DNA from: Sphingosinicella microcystinivorans
GTDB lineage: Bacteria > Pseudomonadota > Alphaproteobacteria > Sphingomonadales > Sphingomonadaceae
Length of the DNA stretch: 64,000 bases
NCBI RefSeq assembly: GCF_003634215.1
Contig: NZ_RBWX01000007.1
Span: forward strand, 298,001-362,000
Reading direction: 5' to 3'
The first letter of the stretch is position 1; the number at the start of each line of letters is the position of its first letter. Below, in pieces: positions 29,221 through 38,305 of this stretch. The notes beneath the pieces are model-generated. The model made no database searches and was not told the DNA's origin. It was given only the letters and a program-made list of their open reading frames with translations. A program made the translations under genes and the position numbers.

Positions 29221-30430
29221 CGGCGATCCTTTGAGCGAGCCGCCGGGCGACGGCATCTTTTTCCATGTCCGGCCAATCCTCGACACCGTCCGCGCGCACG
29301 ATGTGGATGCGGTTCCGCGCACCGCCCATCACGTCGCCGGAGACGTCGTTGGCGACGATCCAGTCGCAGCCCTTGCGGGCGAGCTTGGCCTTCGCGTGTT
29401 CGACGACGGTCTCGGTTTCGGCGGCGAAGCCGATGACGAGGCCGGGGCGCTTCGGCGATTTTGAAAGCGTGGCAAGAATGTCCGGGTTTTCGACGAGCGG
29501 CAGCGCTTCGAGGCCGCCCTTGTCCTTCTTGATCTTTTGCGTCGTCGCCTCGGCGCGCCAGTCGGCGACGGCGGCGACCATGACGGCGGCGTCGACGGGA
29601 AGCGCGGCTTCGGCCGCCTCCGCCATCTCGCGCGCGGTTTCCACGTTCACGCGGCGCACGCCCGGAGGCGTCGCAAGTGCAACCGGCCCGGCGACGAGCG
29701 TCACGTCCGCGCCGAGTGCGGCGAGCGCGCCCGCGATGGCGAAGCCCTGTTTGCCTGACGACCGGTTCGCGATGTAGCGCACGGGGTCGATCGGCTCGTG
29801 CGTCGGGCCGGCGGTGACGAGAATGCGCTTGCCCCTGAGCGGGGGCGGGTTCTGGCCGAAGCGGGCGGTAGCGGCCTGTGCCTCGCCGAGCGGCTGGGCG
29901 AGCATGGCGCGGATGGACGCGAGGATCGCCTGCGGCTCCGGGAGACGCCCGGGGCCGTATTCGCCGCAGGCCATGTCGCCCTCATCGGGTTCCATGATGG
30001 TGACGCCGTCGGCGCGGAGCTGCGCGATGTTGCGCTGCGTCGCGGGGTGCAGCCACATGCGCACGTTCATCGCGGGCGCGGCGAGCACAGGCTTGTCGGT
30101 CGCGAGCAGCAGCGTCGTCGCGAGATCGTCTGCGATGCCGCCCGCCATCTTCGCGAGGATGTTCGCGGTTGCGGGCGCAACCACGACAAGGTCGACCTGC
30201 CGCGAAAGCTGGATATGCCCGATCTCGCGCTCGTCCTTCAGATCGAAGAGATCGGTGTAAACATTGTCTTCGGTGAGCGTGCCGAGGCTGAGCGGCGTCA
30301 CGAACTGCTGCGCGGCCTGCGTCAGCACCGCGCGTACGCCAATGCCGTCTTTCCTCAGCAGCCGGACAAGCTCCAGCGTCTTGTATGCGGCGATGCCGCC
30401 CGAGAGGATGAGAAGGATGCGTTTGCCCAC
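29204..30430 (-). CDS. coaBC: bifunctional PPC decarboxylase / pantothenate-cysteine ligase
   Basis: 408 residues from a GTG ([17 protein letters not shown]). CoaC half (1 to about 185): the FMN-binding [31 protein letters not shown], and the catalytic loop APAMNVRMW. CoaB half: [25 protein letters not shown] in the CTP site and VGFAAET. It makes 4'-phosphopantetheine from phosphopantothenate in CoA synthesis. It lies ten bases after ubiB and overlaps dut. Confidence 0.96.
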   Translation of the reverse strand: MGKRILLILSGGIAAYKTLELVRLLRKDGIGVRAVLTQAAQQFVTPLSLGTLTEDNVYTDLFDLKDEREIGHIQLSRQVDLVVVAPATANILAKMAGGIADDLATTLLLATDKPVLAAPAMNVRMWLHPATQRNIAQLRADGVTIMEPDEGDMACGEYGPGRLPEPQAILASIRAMLAQPLGEAQAATARFGQNPPPLRGKRILVTAGPTHEPIDPVRYIANRSSGKQGFAIAGALAALGADVTLVAGPVALATPPGVRRVNVETAREMAEAAEAALPVDAAVMVAAVADWRAEATTQKIKKDKGGLEALPLVENPDILATLSKSPKRPGLVIGFAAETETVVEHAKAKLARKGCDWIVANDVSGDVMGGARNRIHIVRADGVEDWPDMEKDAVARRLAQRIADELTD

Positions 30431-30439
30431 GGACGGACC

Positions 30440-31969
30440 CTAAAGCGTCATTGCCAGCCAGCCAAGGCCCGCGCCGATGCCGGCGCCGAGCAGCAGCCAT
30501 GCCGTGCGCGATATTCCGCGCGGCGGGGGCAATGGCGCAAGCGGCGGCAGCGGCGGCGCGGCGCCGGGGTTCGGGACCATTGCTTCGAGGCGTTTCAGAA
30601 GGTCGGGCAGGCGGCCGAGCGCGCGAACGCTCTCGACGATCCGGTCGGCGACCACAGCCTCCGGGCCGAGTTCGTCGCGCATCCAGTCTCCGACGAAGGG
30701 CCCCGAAATTTCCCACATGTTGACGTCCGGATCGAGCGCGAGCGCGACGCCCTCCACCATCACCATCGTCTTCTGCAGAAGCAGCAGGTGCGGCTGGGTC
30801 ACCATGTCGAACTGGCGCGTGACGGCGAACAGTCCATCGAGCATGTTGCCGATCGAGATGTCCTTCACCGGAAGGCCGCGGATGGGCTCGCCGATCGAGC
30901 GCAGCGCGGTTTCGAACTCGGCCATGTCGTGGTGCGGCGGTACGTACTGCGCCTCGAAATGAATCTCCGCGACGCGCGCGTAATTGCCGGTGAGAAGCCC
31001 GTGCAGAATCTCCGCGAGCCACAGCCGCGCCCGCCGGTCTATGCGCCCCATGATGCCGAAATCGACGACGGCGAGACGCCCATCGGGCAGCGCGAACATG
31101 TTTCCCTGATGCAGGTCCGCATGGAAGAAGCCGTGGCCGATCGCCTGCCGCAGGAAGCTGCGGACGAGCGTCTGCGAAAGCAGCTTGCGGTCGATACCGG
31201 CCGCGTCGACGGCGGCGAGATCGGTAAGCTTTACGCCGTCGATCCACGCGATGGTGAGCACGCGGCGGCTGGTGCGCGCCCAGTCCACCTCCGGCACGAC
31301 GAAGCCGGTTTCGGGGGTCAGCGCCGCGGCGAGTTCGGATGCGGACGCGGCCTCCATCCGGAGGTTCAGTTCGCGCTCCACCCAGCGGCGGAAATAGGCG
31401 ATCGTTGCGCGCGGGCGCAGGCGGGCGAGTTCGCCGCCGATCGTTTCCGCGCGGACGGCGGCCCATTCGTATGTCTCGATGGCGCGCGCGAAATCCGCCT
31501 CGATGCCGGGCTTCAGCACTTTCACGGCAACCGCGCGGCCATCGGTGGTGACGGCGCGGTGTACCTGCGCGACCGATGCTGAGCCGACCGGCGTTTCCTC
31601 GAAGTGGGAATACAGCGCGCTCAGCGGGACGCCGAAGGCCTCTTCGATGGAGGCTTTCACCGCCGCGAACGGCGCGGGGGGAAGGTTGTCCTGAAGCCGA
31701 GTCAGATCCTTCGCGGCGTCCGGCCCGACGAGATCAGGGCGTGTGGCGAGCGCCTGCCCGAGCTTGATCGCGGCGGGGCCGATCGCCTGGAAAGCGTCGG
31801 CATAGTGCGGCGTCTTCGGTGCGCCCGTGCCGAACCGGGCGAGCTTCGCGATGCGGCGCAGCAGCGGCGGCGTTTGCGGCGCGACCTCGATTTCGCGCAG
31901 CGCGCCGTGCCGCGCGAGCGTTCGGCCCCAGCGCAGCATCCGAAAGGCATGGACGATCGAGGAGGTCAA
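30440..31969 (-). CDS. ubiB: ubiquinone biosynthesis ATPase/kinase-like UbiB
   Basis: 509 residues from a TTG that overlaps the ubiE TGA; ATG 31939 is an alternative. The unusual protein-kinase-like fold is visible: the signature KxGQ region (AAIKLGQALATRPDLVG), the Ala-rich loop replaced by VGSASVAQVHRAV, VAVKVLKPG, and HADLHQGNMFALPDGRLAVVDFG. Two C-terminal membrane helices are partly visible (GISRTAWLLLGAGIGAGLGWL). UbiB is needed for ubiquinone synthesis, probably by moving lipid intermediates. Confidence 0.95.
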   Translation of the reverse strand: MTSSIVHAFRMLRWGRTLARHGALREIEVAPQTPPLLRRIAKLARFGTGAPKTPHYADAFQAIGPAAIKLGQALATRPDLVGPDAAKDLTRLQDNLPPAPFAAVKASIEEAFGVPLSALYSHFEETPVGSASVAQVHRAVTTDGRAVAVKVLKPGIEADFARAIETYEWAAVRAETIGGELARLRPRATIAYFRRWVERELNLRMEAASASELAAALTPETGFVVPEVDWARTSRRVLTIAWIDGVKLTDLAAVDAAGIDRKLLSQTLVRSFLRQAIGHGFFHADLHQGNMFALPDGRLAVVDFGIMGRIDRRARLWLAEILHGLLTGNYARVAEIHFEAQYVPPHHDMAEFETALRSIGEPIRGLPVKDISIGNMLDGLFAVTRQFDMVTQPHLLLLQKTMVMVEGVALALDPDVNMWEISGPFVGDWMRDELGPEAVVADRIVESVRALGRLPDLLKRLEAMVPNPGAAPPLPPLAPLPPPRGISRTAWLLLGAGIGAGLGWLAMTL

Positions 31970-32697
31970 ATCTTCCAGCCGCTGTGCATGGCGACGACGC
32001 CGCCGAGGATGGGCCGTGCCGTGGTTTGCGCGAAGCCCGCGTCGGCGATCATGGATTTGAACGTGGACATGTCCGGGAAGCGACGGATCGATTCGACGAG
32101 ATACTGATACGCCTCCTCGTCGTGCGCCACGGCCTTGCCGATCTTCGGCACAACGTTCATCGAATAGCTGTCGTAGACTTCAGCGAACACGGGCCATTCG
32201 CAGCGCGAGAATTCGAGGCAGAAGAAGCGCCCGCCGAACTTCAGGGCGCGATATGCCTCGCGGAGCGCCGCCGGGATGTCGGTGACGTTCCGGATGCCGA
32301 AGGCTATCGTGTAGGCGTCGAAGTCGGCACTTTCGAAGCTCAGAACCTCGGCGTTCTGCTCGGACCATTCGAGGCCTTCGAGACCACGCTTCTTCGCGCG
32401 CTCCTTGCCCACGTCCAGCATCGCGGGGTTGATGTCTGCAACGGTCACATGGGCGCCGCGTTTCGCCATGCGGAAAGCGATGTCGCCGGTGCCGCCCGCC
32501 ATGTCGAGGATGCGCTCGCCGGGGCGCGGGTTCACGGCGCGGACGAAATCGTCCTTCCACAGCCGGTGCAGTCCGCCCGACATCAGGTCGTTCATCAGAT
32601 CGTAGCGCGCCGCGACGCGCGCGAAGACCGAGCCGACGCGCCGCGTCTTCTCCTCGGGGTCGACCTCCTGGAAGCCGTATGAGACAGTCTCGGACAT
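31966..32697 (-). CDS. ubiE: ubiquinone/menaquinone C-methyltransferase UbiE
   Basis: 243 residues from ATG 32697; a longer frame to 32982 would overlap mutM and is rejected. The SAM motif is ILDMAGGTGDIAFRMA, and FGIRNVTDIPAALREAYRALKFGGRFFCLEFS is characteristic of UbiE/COQ5. It methylates the ring carbon in ubiquinone synthesis. It is the first gene of the minus-strand ubiE-ubiB-coaBC-dut-moeB-dsrE unit, in which every junction overlaps except the ten bases before coaBC. The 58 bases to mutM hold both divergent promoters. Confidence 0.96.
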   Translation of the reverse strand: MSETVSYGFQEVDPEEKTRRVGSVFARVAARYDLMNDLMSGGLHRLWKDDFVRAVNPRPGERILDMAGGTGDIAFRMAKRGAHVTVADINPAMLDVGKERAKKRGLEGLEWSEQNAEVLSFESADFDAYTIAFGIRNVTDIPAALREAYRALKFGGRFFCLEFSRCEWPVFAEVYDSYSMNVVPKIGKAVAHDEEAYQYLVESIRRFPDMSTFKSMIADAGFAQTTARPILGGVVAMHSGWKI

Positions 32698-32755
32698 ACG
32701 GAAGCCCTTAGCCCACGCTTGCCCCCTTCGTAAACGCGGCATAGACGCCTCTTCG

Positions 32756-33559
32756 ATGCCTGAGCTTCCCGAAGTCGAAACCGTGATGCGCGGCCTGAGG
32801 CCGGTCCTCGAAGGCCGCCGCCTCGCGCGCGTCGAGGCGCGGCGGCCGGACCTGCGCTGGCCGATCCCGGCGGACCTCCGCCAGCGGCTGACGGGCGCGG
32901 TTGTGACCGGCATCCGCAGGCGCGCAAAATACGGCCTCATCGACACCGATCGCGGCGACACGATGATCCTGCACCTCGGCATGTCCGGCCGGATGCGCGT
33001 CGATCCGGAAACTGAAGAGAAGCACGATCATATCGTCATCGAGACCGACGAAGGCCGCCGCGCCGTGCTGAACGACGCGCGCCGCTTCGGATCGGTGCAT
33101 CTGGTGCCGACGAGCGACCTCGACAGCCATTTCCTGATAAAAGGTCTCGGCCCGGAGCCGCTGGGTGCGCCGGTCGACCTTTCCGGCTTCAAGGGGCGCT
33201 TCGCACCTGTGAAGGCGCTGCTGCTCGATCAGCGGCTGATCGCGGGCCTCGGCAACATCTACGTCTGCGAAGCGCTGTTCGACGCGGGTGTGGCGCCTAC
33301 ACGCGAGGGCGGCAAGGTGAAACGCGCGGAGCTGGCGAAACTCGCCGCTGCGATCCCCGAGGTGCTGGAGCGCGCCATCGCCGCTGGCGGCTCAACCTTG
33401 CGCGACTACCGCCAGGTGGCGGGCGAACTCGGCTACTTCCAGCACGAATTTCGCGTCTACGGGCGAGAGGGCGAGGCCTGCACGCGCTGCGCCGCGCCGG
33501 TCGCCCGCATCGTCCAGTCAGGACGCTCCAGCTTTTATTGCCCATCCTGTCAGAAATAA
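32756..33559 (+). CDS. mutM: formamidopyrimidine-DNA glycosylase
   Basis: 267 residues. The N terminus PELPEVETVMRGL provides catalytic Pro and Glu; the H2TH region includes AGLGNIYVCEALF; the C-terminal zinc finger is C-x2-C ... C-x2-C (CTRCAAP and CPSC) ending in QK. It removes 8-oxoguanine from DNA and cuts the strand. It is divergent from ubiE, a common alphaproteobacterial arrangement leading into rpsT-dnaA. Confidence 0.97.
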   Translation: MPELPEVETVMRGLRPVLEGRRLARVEARRPDLRWPIPADLRQRLTGAVVTGIRRRAKYGLIDTDRGDTMILHLGMSGRMRVDPETEEKHDHIVIETDEGRRAVLNDARRFGSVHLVPTSDLDSHFLIKGLGPEPLGAPVDLSGFKGRFAPVKALLLDQRLIAGLGNIYVCEALFDAGVAPTREGGKVKRAELAKLAAAIPEVLERAIAAGGSTLRDYRQVAGELGYFQHEFRVYGREGEACTRCAAPVARIVQSGRSSFYCPSCQK

Positions 33560-33572
33560 GGGAGATCAGCTC

Positions 33573-34352
33573 ATGTCCGATTATCAATGCCTGAAGGTGG
33601 AAACGCGCGGCCGTGTCGGCATCATCACCATGTACCGGCCCGAAGCGCTTAACGCGCTCAACAACCAGCTGACGAGCGAGATCACCGCTGCGCTCCGCGC
33701 GTTCGAGGCCGATCCTAACATCGGCGCGATGATCCTGACCGGCGACGGCAAGGCCTTCGCGGCGGGCGCGGACATCAAGGAGATGCAGCCCAAGACCTTC
33801 TCCGTCGTCTATTCGGAAGAGTTCATCACCGCGACGTGGGAGGAGCTGACGCGCACGCGCAAGCCCGTGATCGCGGCGGTGAACGGCTTCGCGCTCGGCG
33901 GCGGCTGCGAGTTCGCGATGATGTGCGACACGATCTTCGCGAGCGAGAAGGCGAAGTTCGGCCAGCCCGAGATCAAGCTCGGCGTCATTCCGGGGTCGGG
34001 CGGCACGCAGCGGCTGACGCGCTTCGTGGGCAAGGCGGTCGCGATGGACATGATCCTTACCGGCCGCATGATCGATGCCGAAGAGGCGCTGCGCATCGGC
34101 CTCGTCGCGCGCGTCTATCCGCCCGAGCAGCTGATGGAAGAGACCATCAAGGCGGCCGAGCAGATCGCGAACTACGGCGCGCTCGCGGTGATGGCCGCGA
34201 AAGAAACCGTGAACCGCGCCTACGAGACGACGATGTCCGAAGGCGTCCGCTTCGAGCGCCGCCTGTTCCACGGCCTGTTCGGTACCGCCGACCAGCAGGA
34301 AGGCATGGCTGCGTTCCTGGAGAAGCGCGAGGCGAAGTTCACGGGGCGATAA
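33573..34352 (+). CDS. enoyl-CoA hydratase
   Basis: 259 residues, start after GGGAG. Unlike the crotonase at 11.5 kb this one has both catalytic Glu: E113 in GGGCEFAMMCD and E133 in FGQPEIKLG, plus the oxyanion motifs AAGADIKEM and VIPGSGGTQRL. It hydrates trans-2-enoyl-CoA in fatty acid beta-oxidation. It follows mutM by 13 bases, probably on the same transcript. A palindromic repeat lies downstream. Confidence 0.93.
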   Translation: MSDYQCLKVETRGRVGIITMYRPEALNALNNQLTSEITAALRAFEADPNIGAMILTGDGKAFAAGADIKEMQPKTFSVVYSEEFITATWEELTRTRKPVIAAVNGFALGGGCEFAMMCDTIFASEKAKFGQPEIKLGVIPGSGGTQRLTRFVGKAVAMDMILTGRMIDAEEALRIGLVARVYPPEQLMEETIKAAEQIANYGALAVMAAKETVNRAYETTMSEGVRFERRLFHGLFGTADQQEGMAAFLEKREAKFTGR

Positions 34353-34391
34353 GCAGGGCCGCTGAGGCCGATTCTCTATCTTTTGTTAGCC

Positions 34392-34432
34392 CATCGTGCG
34401 GAAAACCGGTTCCCACTTTTCCGCACGATGCA
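34392..34432. repeat. palindromic repeat, copy A
   Basis: A perfect 14-bp stem, CATCGTGCGGAAAA and TTTTCCGCACGATG, around the loop CCGGTTCCCAC. It lies between two convergent genes, ending one base from the stop of the minus-strand thioesterase. A second copy in the opposite orientation is at 53014. The motif with GGAACCGGTTTTCC resembles a dispersed palindrome often seen between genes in alphaproteobacteria. It may act as a two-way terminator. Confidence 0.8.
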
Positions 34433-35221
34433 CTAGCCGAACAGCGCCACCATCTGCCGCCCCGCCAGCACGGGGCGGCCACCTTCATCCCACATGCCCA
34501 TGGTTTGCGAGGTGTAGCCGTTCGCACCCGTTTCGGCGGTGGAGCGGAGGAGGTGCCAGCCTTCGCCGCTCGCCTCCGTATCCAGAACTTCCATCTGCCA
34601 GGTCGCGGTGCTGATCGGCGCGAAATCATTGAACATCGGCATCACAGCGGGCGGCGGCGTGTCGGCGAGCGCGAGCAGGCGCACGGCGGGCGGGATGGCG
34701 GAAGGGTCGCGCAGGCGGAACCAGTAGGCGATATCGCCATTCCCGGTGCCGTCGGCGGAGCGGCCGCCAAAGGCCATGCGCGCATCGAACTGCTGCAGGA
34801 AGTTGAGCGGCGTGCGCTTGCGCCACAGGAGCTCGCACGCATCGGGCGGGGGCACATCCGGCATCGGGAAATGGTCGAGGTTGATGACCGATTCGCGGCT
34901 GCGGCCGAATGCGAAGATGCTCCGCGTCGCGAGCGCCTCGCCCTGACGAAGATCGGCTTCCATATACGTCATCGACTTGCCCTGCCGGAGCACGCGGCTG
35001 CGCGCCGTCACCTCACCCCCCGCAGGGCCGATGAAGGCGACCTGTGCAGACCGGAGCGGGGGCAGGTCCGCGTGCGCGGAGAGCGTTCCGGCAAGGCACA
35101 GCGCCGCGGAGAGTCCACCATAGGTGGTGCGGCCCTGCATCCATTCCTCGGTGATCGTGTAGATCGTGCCGTCGCCTTCGGTGCGCGCGGCGGCGAGCAT
35201 GGCGCCCAGGCTTGTTCCCAC
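34433..35221 (-). CDS. acyl-CoA thioesterase family protein (double hotdog)
   Basis: 262 residues from a GTG with AGGAAGG eight bases upstream. The layout is two hotdog domains of the TesB type: TYGGLSAALCLAGT and RSAQVAFIGPAGGEVTARSRVLRQGKSMTYMEADLRQG in the first, LLALADTPPPAV and APISTATWQMEVL in the second. It probably cleaves acyl-CoA; the chain length preference is unknown. It lies convergent with the enoyl-CoA hydratase, separated by repeat copy A. Confidence 0.82.
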   Translation of the reverse strand: MGTSLGAMLAAARTEGDGTIYTITEEWMQGRTTYGGLSAALCLAGTLSAHADLPPLRSAQVAFIGPAGGEVTARSRVLRQGKSMTYMEADLRQGEALATRSIFAFGRSRESVINLDHFPMPDVPPPDACELLWRKRTPLNFLQQFDARMAFGGRSADGTGNGDIAYWFRLRDPSAIPPAVRLLALADTPPPAVMPMFNDFAPISTATWQMEVLDTEASGEGWHLLRSTAETGANGYTSQTMGMWDEGGRPVLAGRQMVALFG

Positions 35222-35380
35222 GGTTTCATCCTTCCTGGTGATGGCTTGATGAGCCTATCGGCGGGTCCGCCGCTGTATATCCCGAAACTTGTGAGGAAGG
35301 CGGCGGCAAAGCGTGCTTGACGAGGGCGGCGGCGCCTAGTAGGAGGCCCGCTTTCCCGGGCGCGGGTCTCACTCGCGTCC

Positions 35381-35400
35381 AACCGGCCTGTGCGCCGGTT
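35381..35400 (+). promoter_or_regulatory. hairpin in the rpsT leader
   Basis: AACCGGC, loop CTGTGC, GCCGGTT, ending 26 bases before the rpsT ATG. S20 expression is translationally regulated in other bacteria, so the hairpin could take part, but this is only a suggestion. A TTGACG at 35318 upstream could be a -35 element. Confidence 0.35.
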
Positions 35401-35426
35401 CGGATCAGGATCATTCTGAGGACTCG

Positions 35427-35690
35427 ATGGCGAATACACCGCAAGCGCGCAAGCGCATCCGTCGCAACACCCGCCGTCAGGCGATCAACAAGTCGCGCGT
35501 CAGCCGCATCCGCACCTTCGTGAAGGGTGTCGAGGCTGCGCTCGCGACGGGCAAGAAGGACGAAGCTGCCGCTGCGCTCCAGGCTGCCCAGCCGGAGATG
35601 ATGCGGGGCGTCACCAAGGGCGTTCTTCACAAGAACACCGTTGCGCGGACCATTTCGCGACTCAGCAAGCGCGTGAAGGCGCTCGCCTGA
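35427..35690 (+). CDS. rpsT: 30S ribosomal protein S20
   Basis: 87 residues: [31 protein letters not shown] is the canonical S20 start, and the all-helical chain ends [18 protein letters not shown]. It binds 16S rRNA in the 30S body. The leader is about 100 bases and contains a hairpin. A strong terminator follows 22 bases after the stop, separating it from dnaA. Confidence 0.98.
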   Translation: MANTPQARKRIRRNTRRQAINKSRVSRIRTFVKGVEAALATGKKDEAAAALQAAQPEMMRGVTKGVLHKNTVARTISRLSKRVKALA

Positions 35691-35712
35691 AAATCCTTTG
35701 AATTCAAGGATT

Positions 35713-35740
35713 AAACGCCGCCGGATTCCGGCGGCGTTTT
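35713..35740 (+). terminator. rho-independent terminator of rpsT
   Basis: AAACGCCGCCGG, loop ATT, CCGGCGGCGTTT, then T: a 12-bp perfect stem ending in a T-run. It is the clearest intrinsic terminator of the window. Confidence 0.9.
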
Positions 35741-36063
35741 AGTTTGGGACACATTCCCGATTCGTTCCAGATGCGTCACGGACCATGCCTTTCAAAGGGC
35801 CTGAAGCGGCGAATCGGCGGTCGTCCTTGTCAAATCTTTTATTTCATTTTCGTTGCACGCGGAGACCCTTGAAAGCCCGTCCGCGGCCTGCCTAATGTGC
35901 CTCCGGCCTCGCGCCAAAGGGGAGTTCGCTCCTTCCCCAAAGTGACGCAAGAGTAAGCCGCGTTCCCACCGGATGCACGGTGGGGCGATGCTGTTTTCGT
36001 ACGTTTTGCGTTCGGCGAGTCGCCGCGCGTGCCTTTGTCTGAGGATGCTGGGTTTTGGGGGAT
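35741..36063 (+). promoter_or_regulatory. rpsT-dnaA interval, dnaA promoter region
   Basis: A 323-base stretch without a gene that must hold the dnaA promoter. It includes an A/T-rich patch (about 35828-35850, with TTGTCA just before) and GANTC sites at 35759 and 35811, with more in the first codons of dnaA. GANTC is the target of the CcrM cell-cycle methylase known from alphaproteobacteria. I find no clear DnaA box (TTATCCACA type) here, so this is not evidence for an origin. Confidence 0.45.
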
Positions 36064-37497
36064 ATGACGGGCAAGCAGGCGGGTGAACGAGTCGTATCGG
36101 CGATTGCTGGTCGCGGTTCGGCGCAGGGCGTCTCCATGTTCCTGTCCGGCACCGATTCGGCCGAATCGATCTGGCAGACGATTCGCTCGCATCTGCGCGC
36201 CGAGTACGGCACCCGCACCTACGACAGCTGGCTGAAACCGCTCGCGCTGGTCAGCGTCGATGCCGATACGGTGACGCTGGGTTCTCCGACGCACTTCACA
36301 GCGGACTGGATTCGCAATCACTTCGCCGAGCGGCTGCGGCTGCTTTGGGCAGCGCAGTCCGCGGCCATCCAGCATGTCCGCATCGTCGTGGAAAACGGTC
36401 TCAAGACCGCAGCCATCCCCGAGCCGGAACAGCCTGAGGCCATACCCGCGACGGTGCGCGAGGCGCCGGCATTCGGCGTTGCGCTGGAACCGCGCTACAC
36501 GTTCGACAGCTTCGTCGTCGGCAAGGCCAATGAACTCGCCTACAACGCCGCGCGCACGGTCGCCGAGGGCGGGCCGATCGATTTCAACCCGCTGTTCCTC
36601 CACGGCACGACGGGTCTCGGCAAGACGCACCTGATGCATGCCATTGGGTGGCAGATTCGCAGTGCGATGCCCGGCGCCAAGGTCGTCTACATGTCGGCCG
36701 AAAAGTTCATGGTCGAGTTCGTCTCGGCGATGCGCGACAAGGATACGCTGTCGTTCAAGCAGAAGCTGCGCACCGCCGACCTGCTGATGATCGACGATGT
36801 GCAGTTCATCGCGGGCAAGGATTCGACGCAGGAAGAATTCTTCCACACGATGAACGAGATCATCTCGGCAGGGAAACGGCTGGTCATCACCGCCGACCGT
36901 TCGCCGCAGAACCTCGAAGGTATCGAGAACCGCATTCTCTCGCGCCTCGCGTGGGGCCTTGTCGCCGACATCAACCCGGCCGACTACGAGCTTCGTCTCA
37001 GCATCCTTCTCGAAAAGATGAAGCGCATGCCGGGCGCGACCGTGGGCGAGGACGTGATCGACTTCCTCGCGCGCAAGATCACTTCGAACGTCCGCGAACT
37101 CGAAGGCGCCCTGAACCGCATCGTCGCCTACTCGACGCTGGTCGGGAAACCGATCGACCTCGATTTCGCGCGGCAGGTGCTGGCGGACGTCCTGAAGGCG
37201 CACGACCGCAAGGTCACGATCGACGAGATTCAGCGCAAGGTTGCCGATTATTACGCGATCAAGCTCAGCGATCTCCTCTCGGCGCGTCGCGCGCGTGAAG
37301 TCGCCCGGCCCCGTCAGGTGGCGATGTTCCTCGCCAAGCGTCTGACGCCGCGCTCACTGCCGGATATCGGCCGCCGTTTCGGCGGGCGCGATCACACCAC
37401 GGTGATGCATGCCGTGAAGCGCATCGAGGAACTGCGCGCCGACGACAGCGAACTCGACGCCGACATCACGCGGCTGACGCGCATCATCGACGCCTGA
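36064..37497 (+). CDS. dnaA: chromosomal replication initiator protein DnaA
   Basis: 477 residues from ATG 36064; a TTG nine bases earlier and an internal ATG at 36136 are alternatives. Domain I begins SAESIWQTIRSHLRAEYG with the helicase-loading surface; domain III has Walker A GTTGLGKTHL, Walker B LLMIDDVQF and the arginine-finger region ENRILSRLAWGL; domain IV ends with the DnaA-box-binding signature GGRDHTTVMHAVKRIEEL. It opens oriC. The stop converges on the SIMPL gene, and a small hairpin (37495-37510) contains both stop codons. Confidence 0.97.
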   Translation: MTGKQAGERVVSAIAGRGSAQGVSMFLSGTDSAESIWQTIRSHLRAEYGTRTYDSWLKPLALVSVDADTVTLGSPTHFTADWIRNHFAERLRLLWAAQSAAIQHVRIVVENGLKTAAIPEPEQPEAIPATVREAPAFGVALEPRYTFDSFVVGKANELAYNAARTVAEGGPIDFNPLFLHGTTGLGKTHLMHAIGWQIRSAMPGAKVVYMSAEKFMVEFVSAMRDKDTLSFKQKLRTADLLMIDDVQFIAGKDSTQEEFFHTMNEIISAGKRLVITADRSPQNLEGIENRILSRLAWGLVADINPADYELRLSILLEKMKRMPGATVGEDVIDFLARKITSNVRELEGALNRIVAYSTLVGKPIDLDFARQVLADVLKAHDRKVTIDEIQRKVADYYAIKLSDLLSARRAREVARPRQVAMFLAKRLTPRSLPDIGRRFGGRDHTTVMHAVKRIEELRADDSELDADITRLTRIIDA

Positions 37498-37507
37498 GGC
37501 GTCGGCC

Positions 37508-38227
37508 TCAATCCTTCAGGTAGAACTCCACCGTCGTCACCACGCGCACCTTCTGTTCGGGTGAAGCGTCTGCCGGGCCGCCCGAATCGCCGTCGCGTGA
37601 CTGGATCGAGAAATAACCCTGGCTCGCGGAGCGGATGCCGCCGACGCTCGCGCCCGAATCCTTGGCGAATTGTTCGGCGCCCTTGCGCGCGTCCTTGGTG
37701 GCTTCCGCGATCATCGCCGGCTTCACATCGTTGAGCTTCGTGAAGCTGTAGGCGATCGAAGGCCCGCCGTCCTCGAGCGCGACGCCGCGCGCGAGGAGCG
37801 CGGCCTGGCCCGCGTGCGCGGCCTTGGCTTCGGCGATCTTCGTGGTGCGCAGGCGGAACTGCTGGCGTACCTGGATCTGATCGACGCCGTTGTTGTTCCA
37901 CTGGCTGACGCTGATGCCGGCGGGTTGGATGTCGTTGCCGCTGAAACCGTGCTCGCCGAGATAGGCGCGGATCGTTTCGGCATCGCGCGCGGCATCCGCC
38001 TGCACGGCCTCGAAATTGCTGCCGGTGGACAGCGTGCGGATCGTCCACGTCGCGAGGTCGGCGGTCACGTCACGCTCGGCGAGCCCGCGCATCATGACGG
38101 CGCGGTCGGCGAGCTTCGCGCGCTTAAGGCCGTCGCCCAGCAGATAGCCGCCGAGGATGACGCCGATCGCGAGAACGACGGCGGCTATGATGAGTGATGA
38201 GTTGCGGTTGGTCGTGTCAGCGGCCAT
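37508..38227 (-). CDS. SIMPL domain-containing membrane-anchored protein
   Basis: 239 residues from ATG 38227 (GGGG six bases upstream); an ATG at 38239 is possible. One N-terminal membrane helix (about 11-31, SSLIIAAVVLAIGVILGGYLLG) is followed by the SIMPL/DUF541 fold, with VMMRGLAERDVTADLATWTIRT and a C-terminal VRVVTTVEFYLKD. It should sit in the inner membrane facing the periplasm. SIMPL proteins have been linked to oxidative stress and outer-membrane integrity, but the mechanism is unknown. Confidence 0.85.
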   Translation of the reverse strand: MAADTTNRNSSLIIAAVVLAIGVILGGYLLGDGLKRAKLADRAVMMRGLAERDVTADLATWTIRTLSTGSNFEAVQADAARDAETIRAYLGEHGFSGNDIQPAGISVSQWNNNGVDQIQVRQQFRLRTTKIAEAKAAHAGQAALLARGVALEDGGPSIAYSFTKLNDVKPAMIAEATKDARKGAEQFAKDSGASVGGIRSASQGYFSIQSRDGDSGGPADASPEQKVRVVTTVEFYLKD

Positions 38228-38305
38228 GGTATGCCCCATAAAGCGGTTTCGGCGCATTCTATCGCACCCTGCCGCTGCACAACAGCTGAACGAAGAAAGG
38301 GCTCC

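Noticed and set aside
35741-36063. Replication origin beside dnaA
   Set aside because: No recognisable DnaA box cluster or AT-rich unwinding element; oriC is often elsewhere in alphaproteobacteria.
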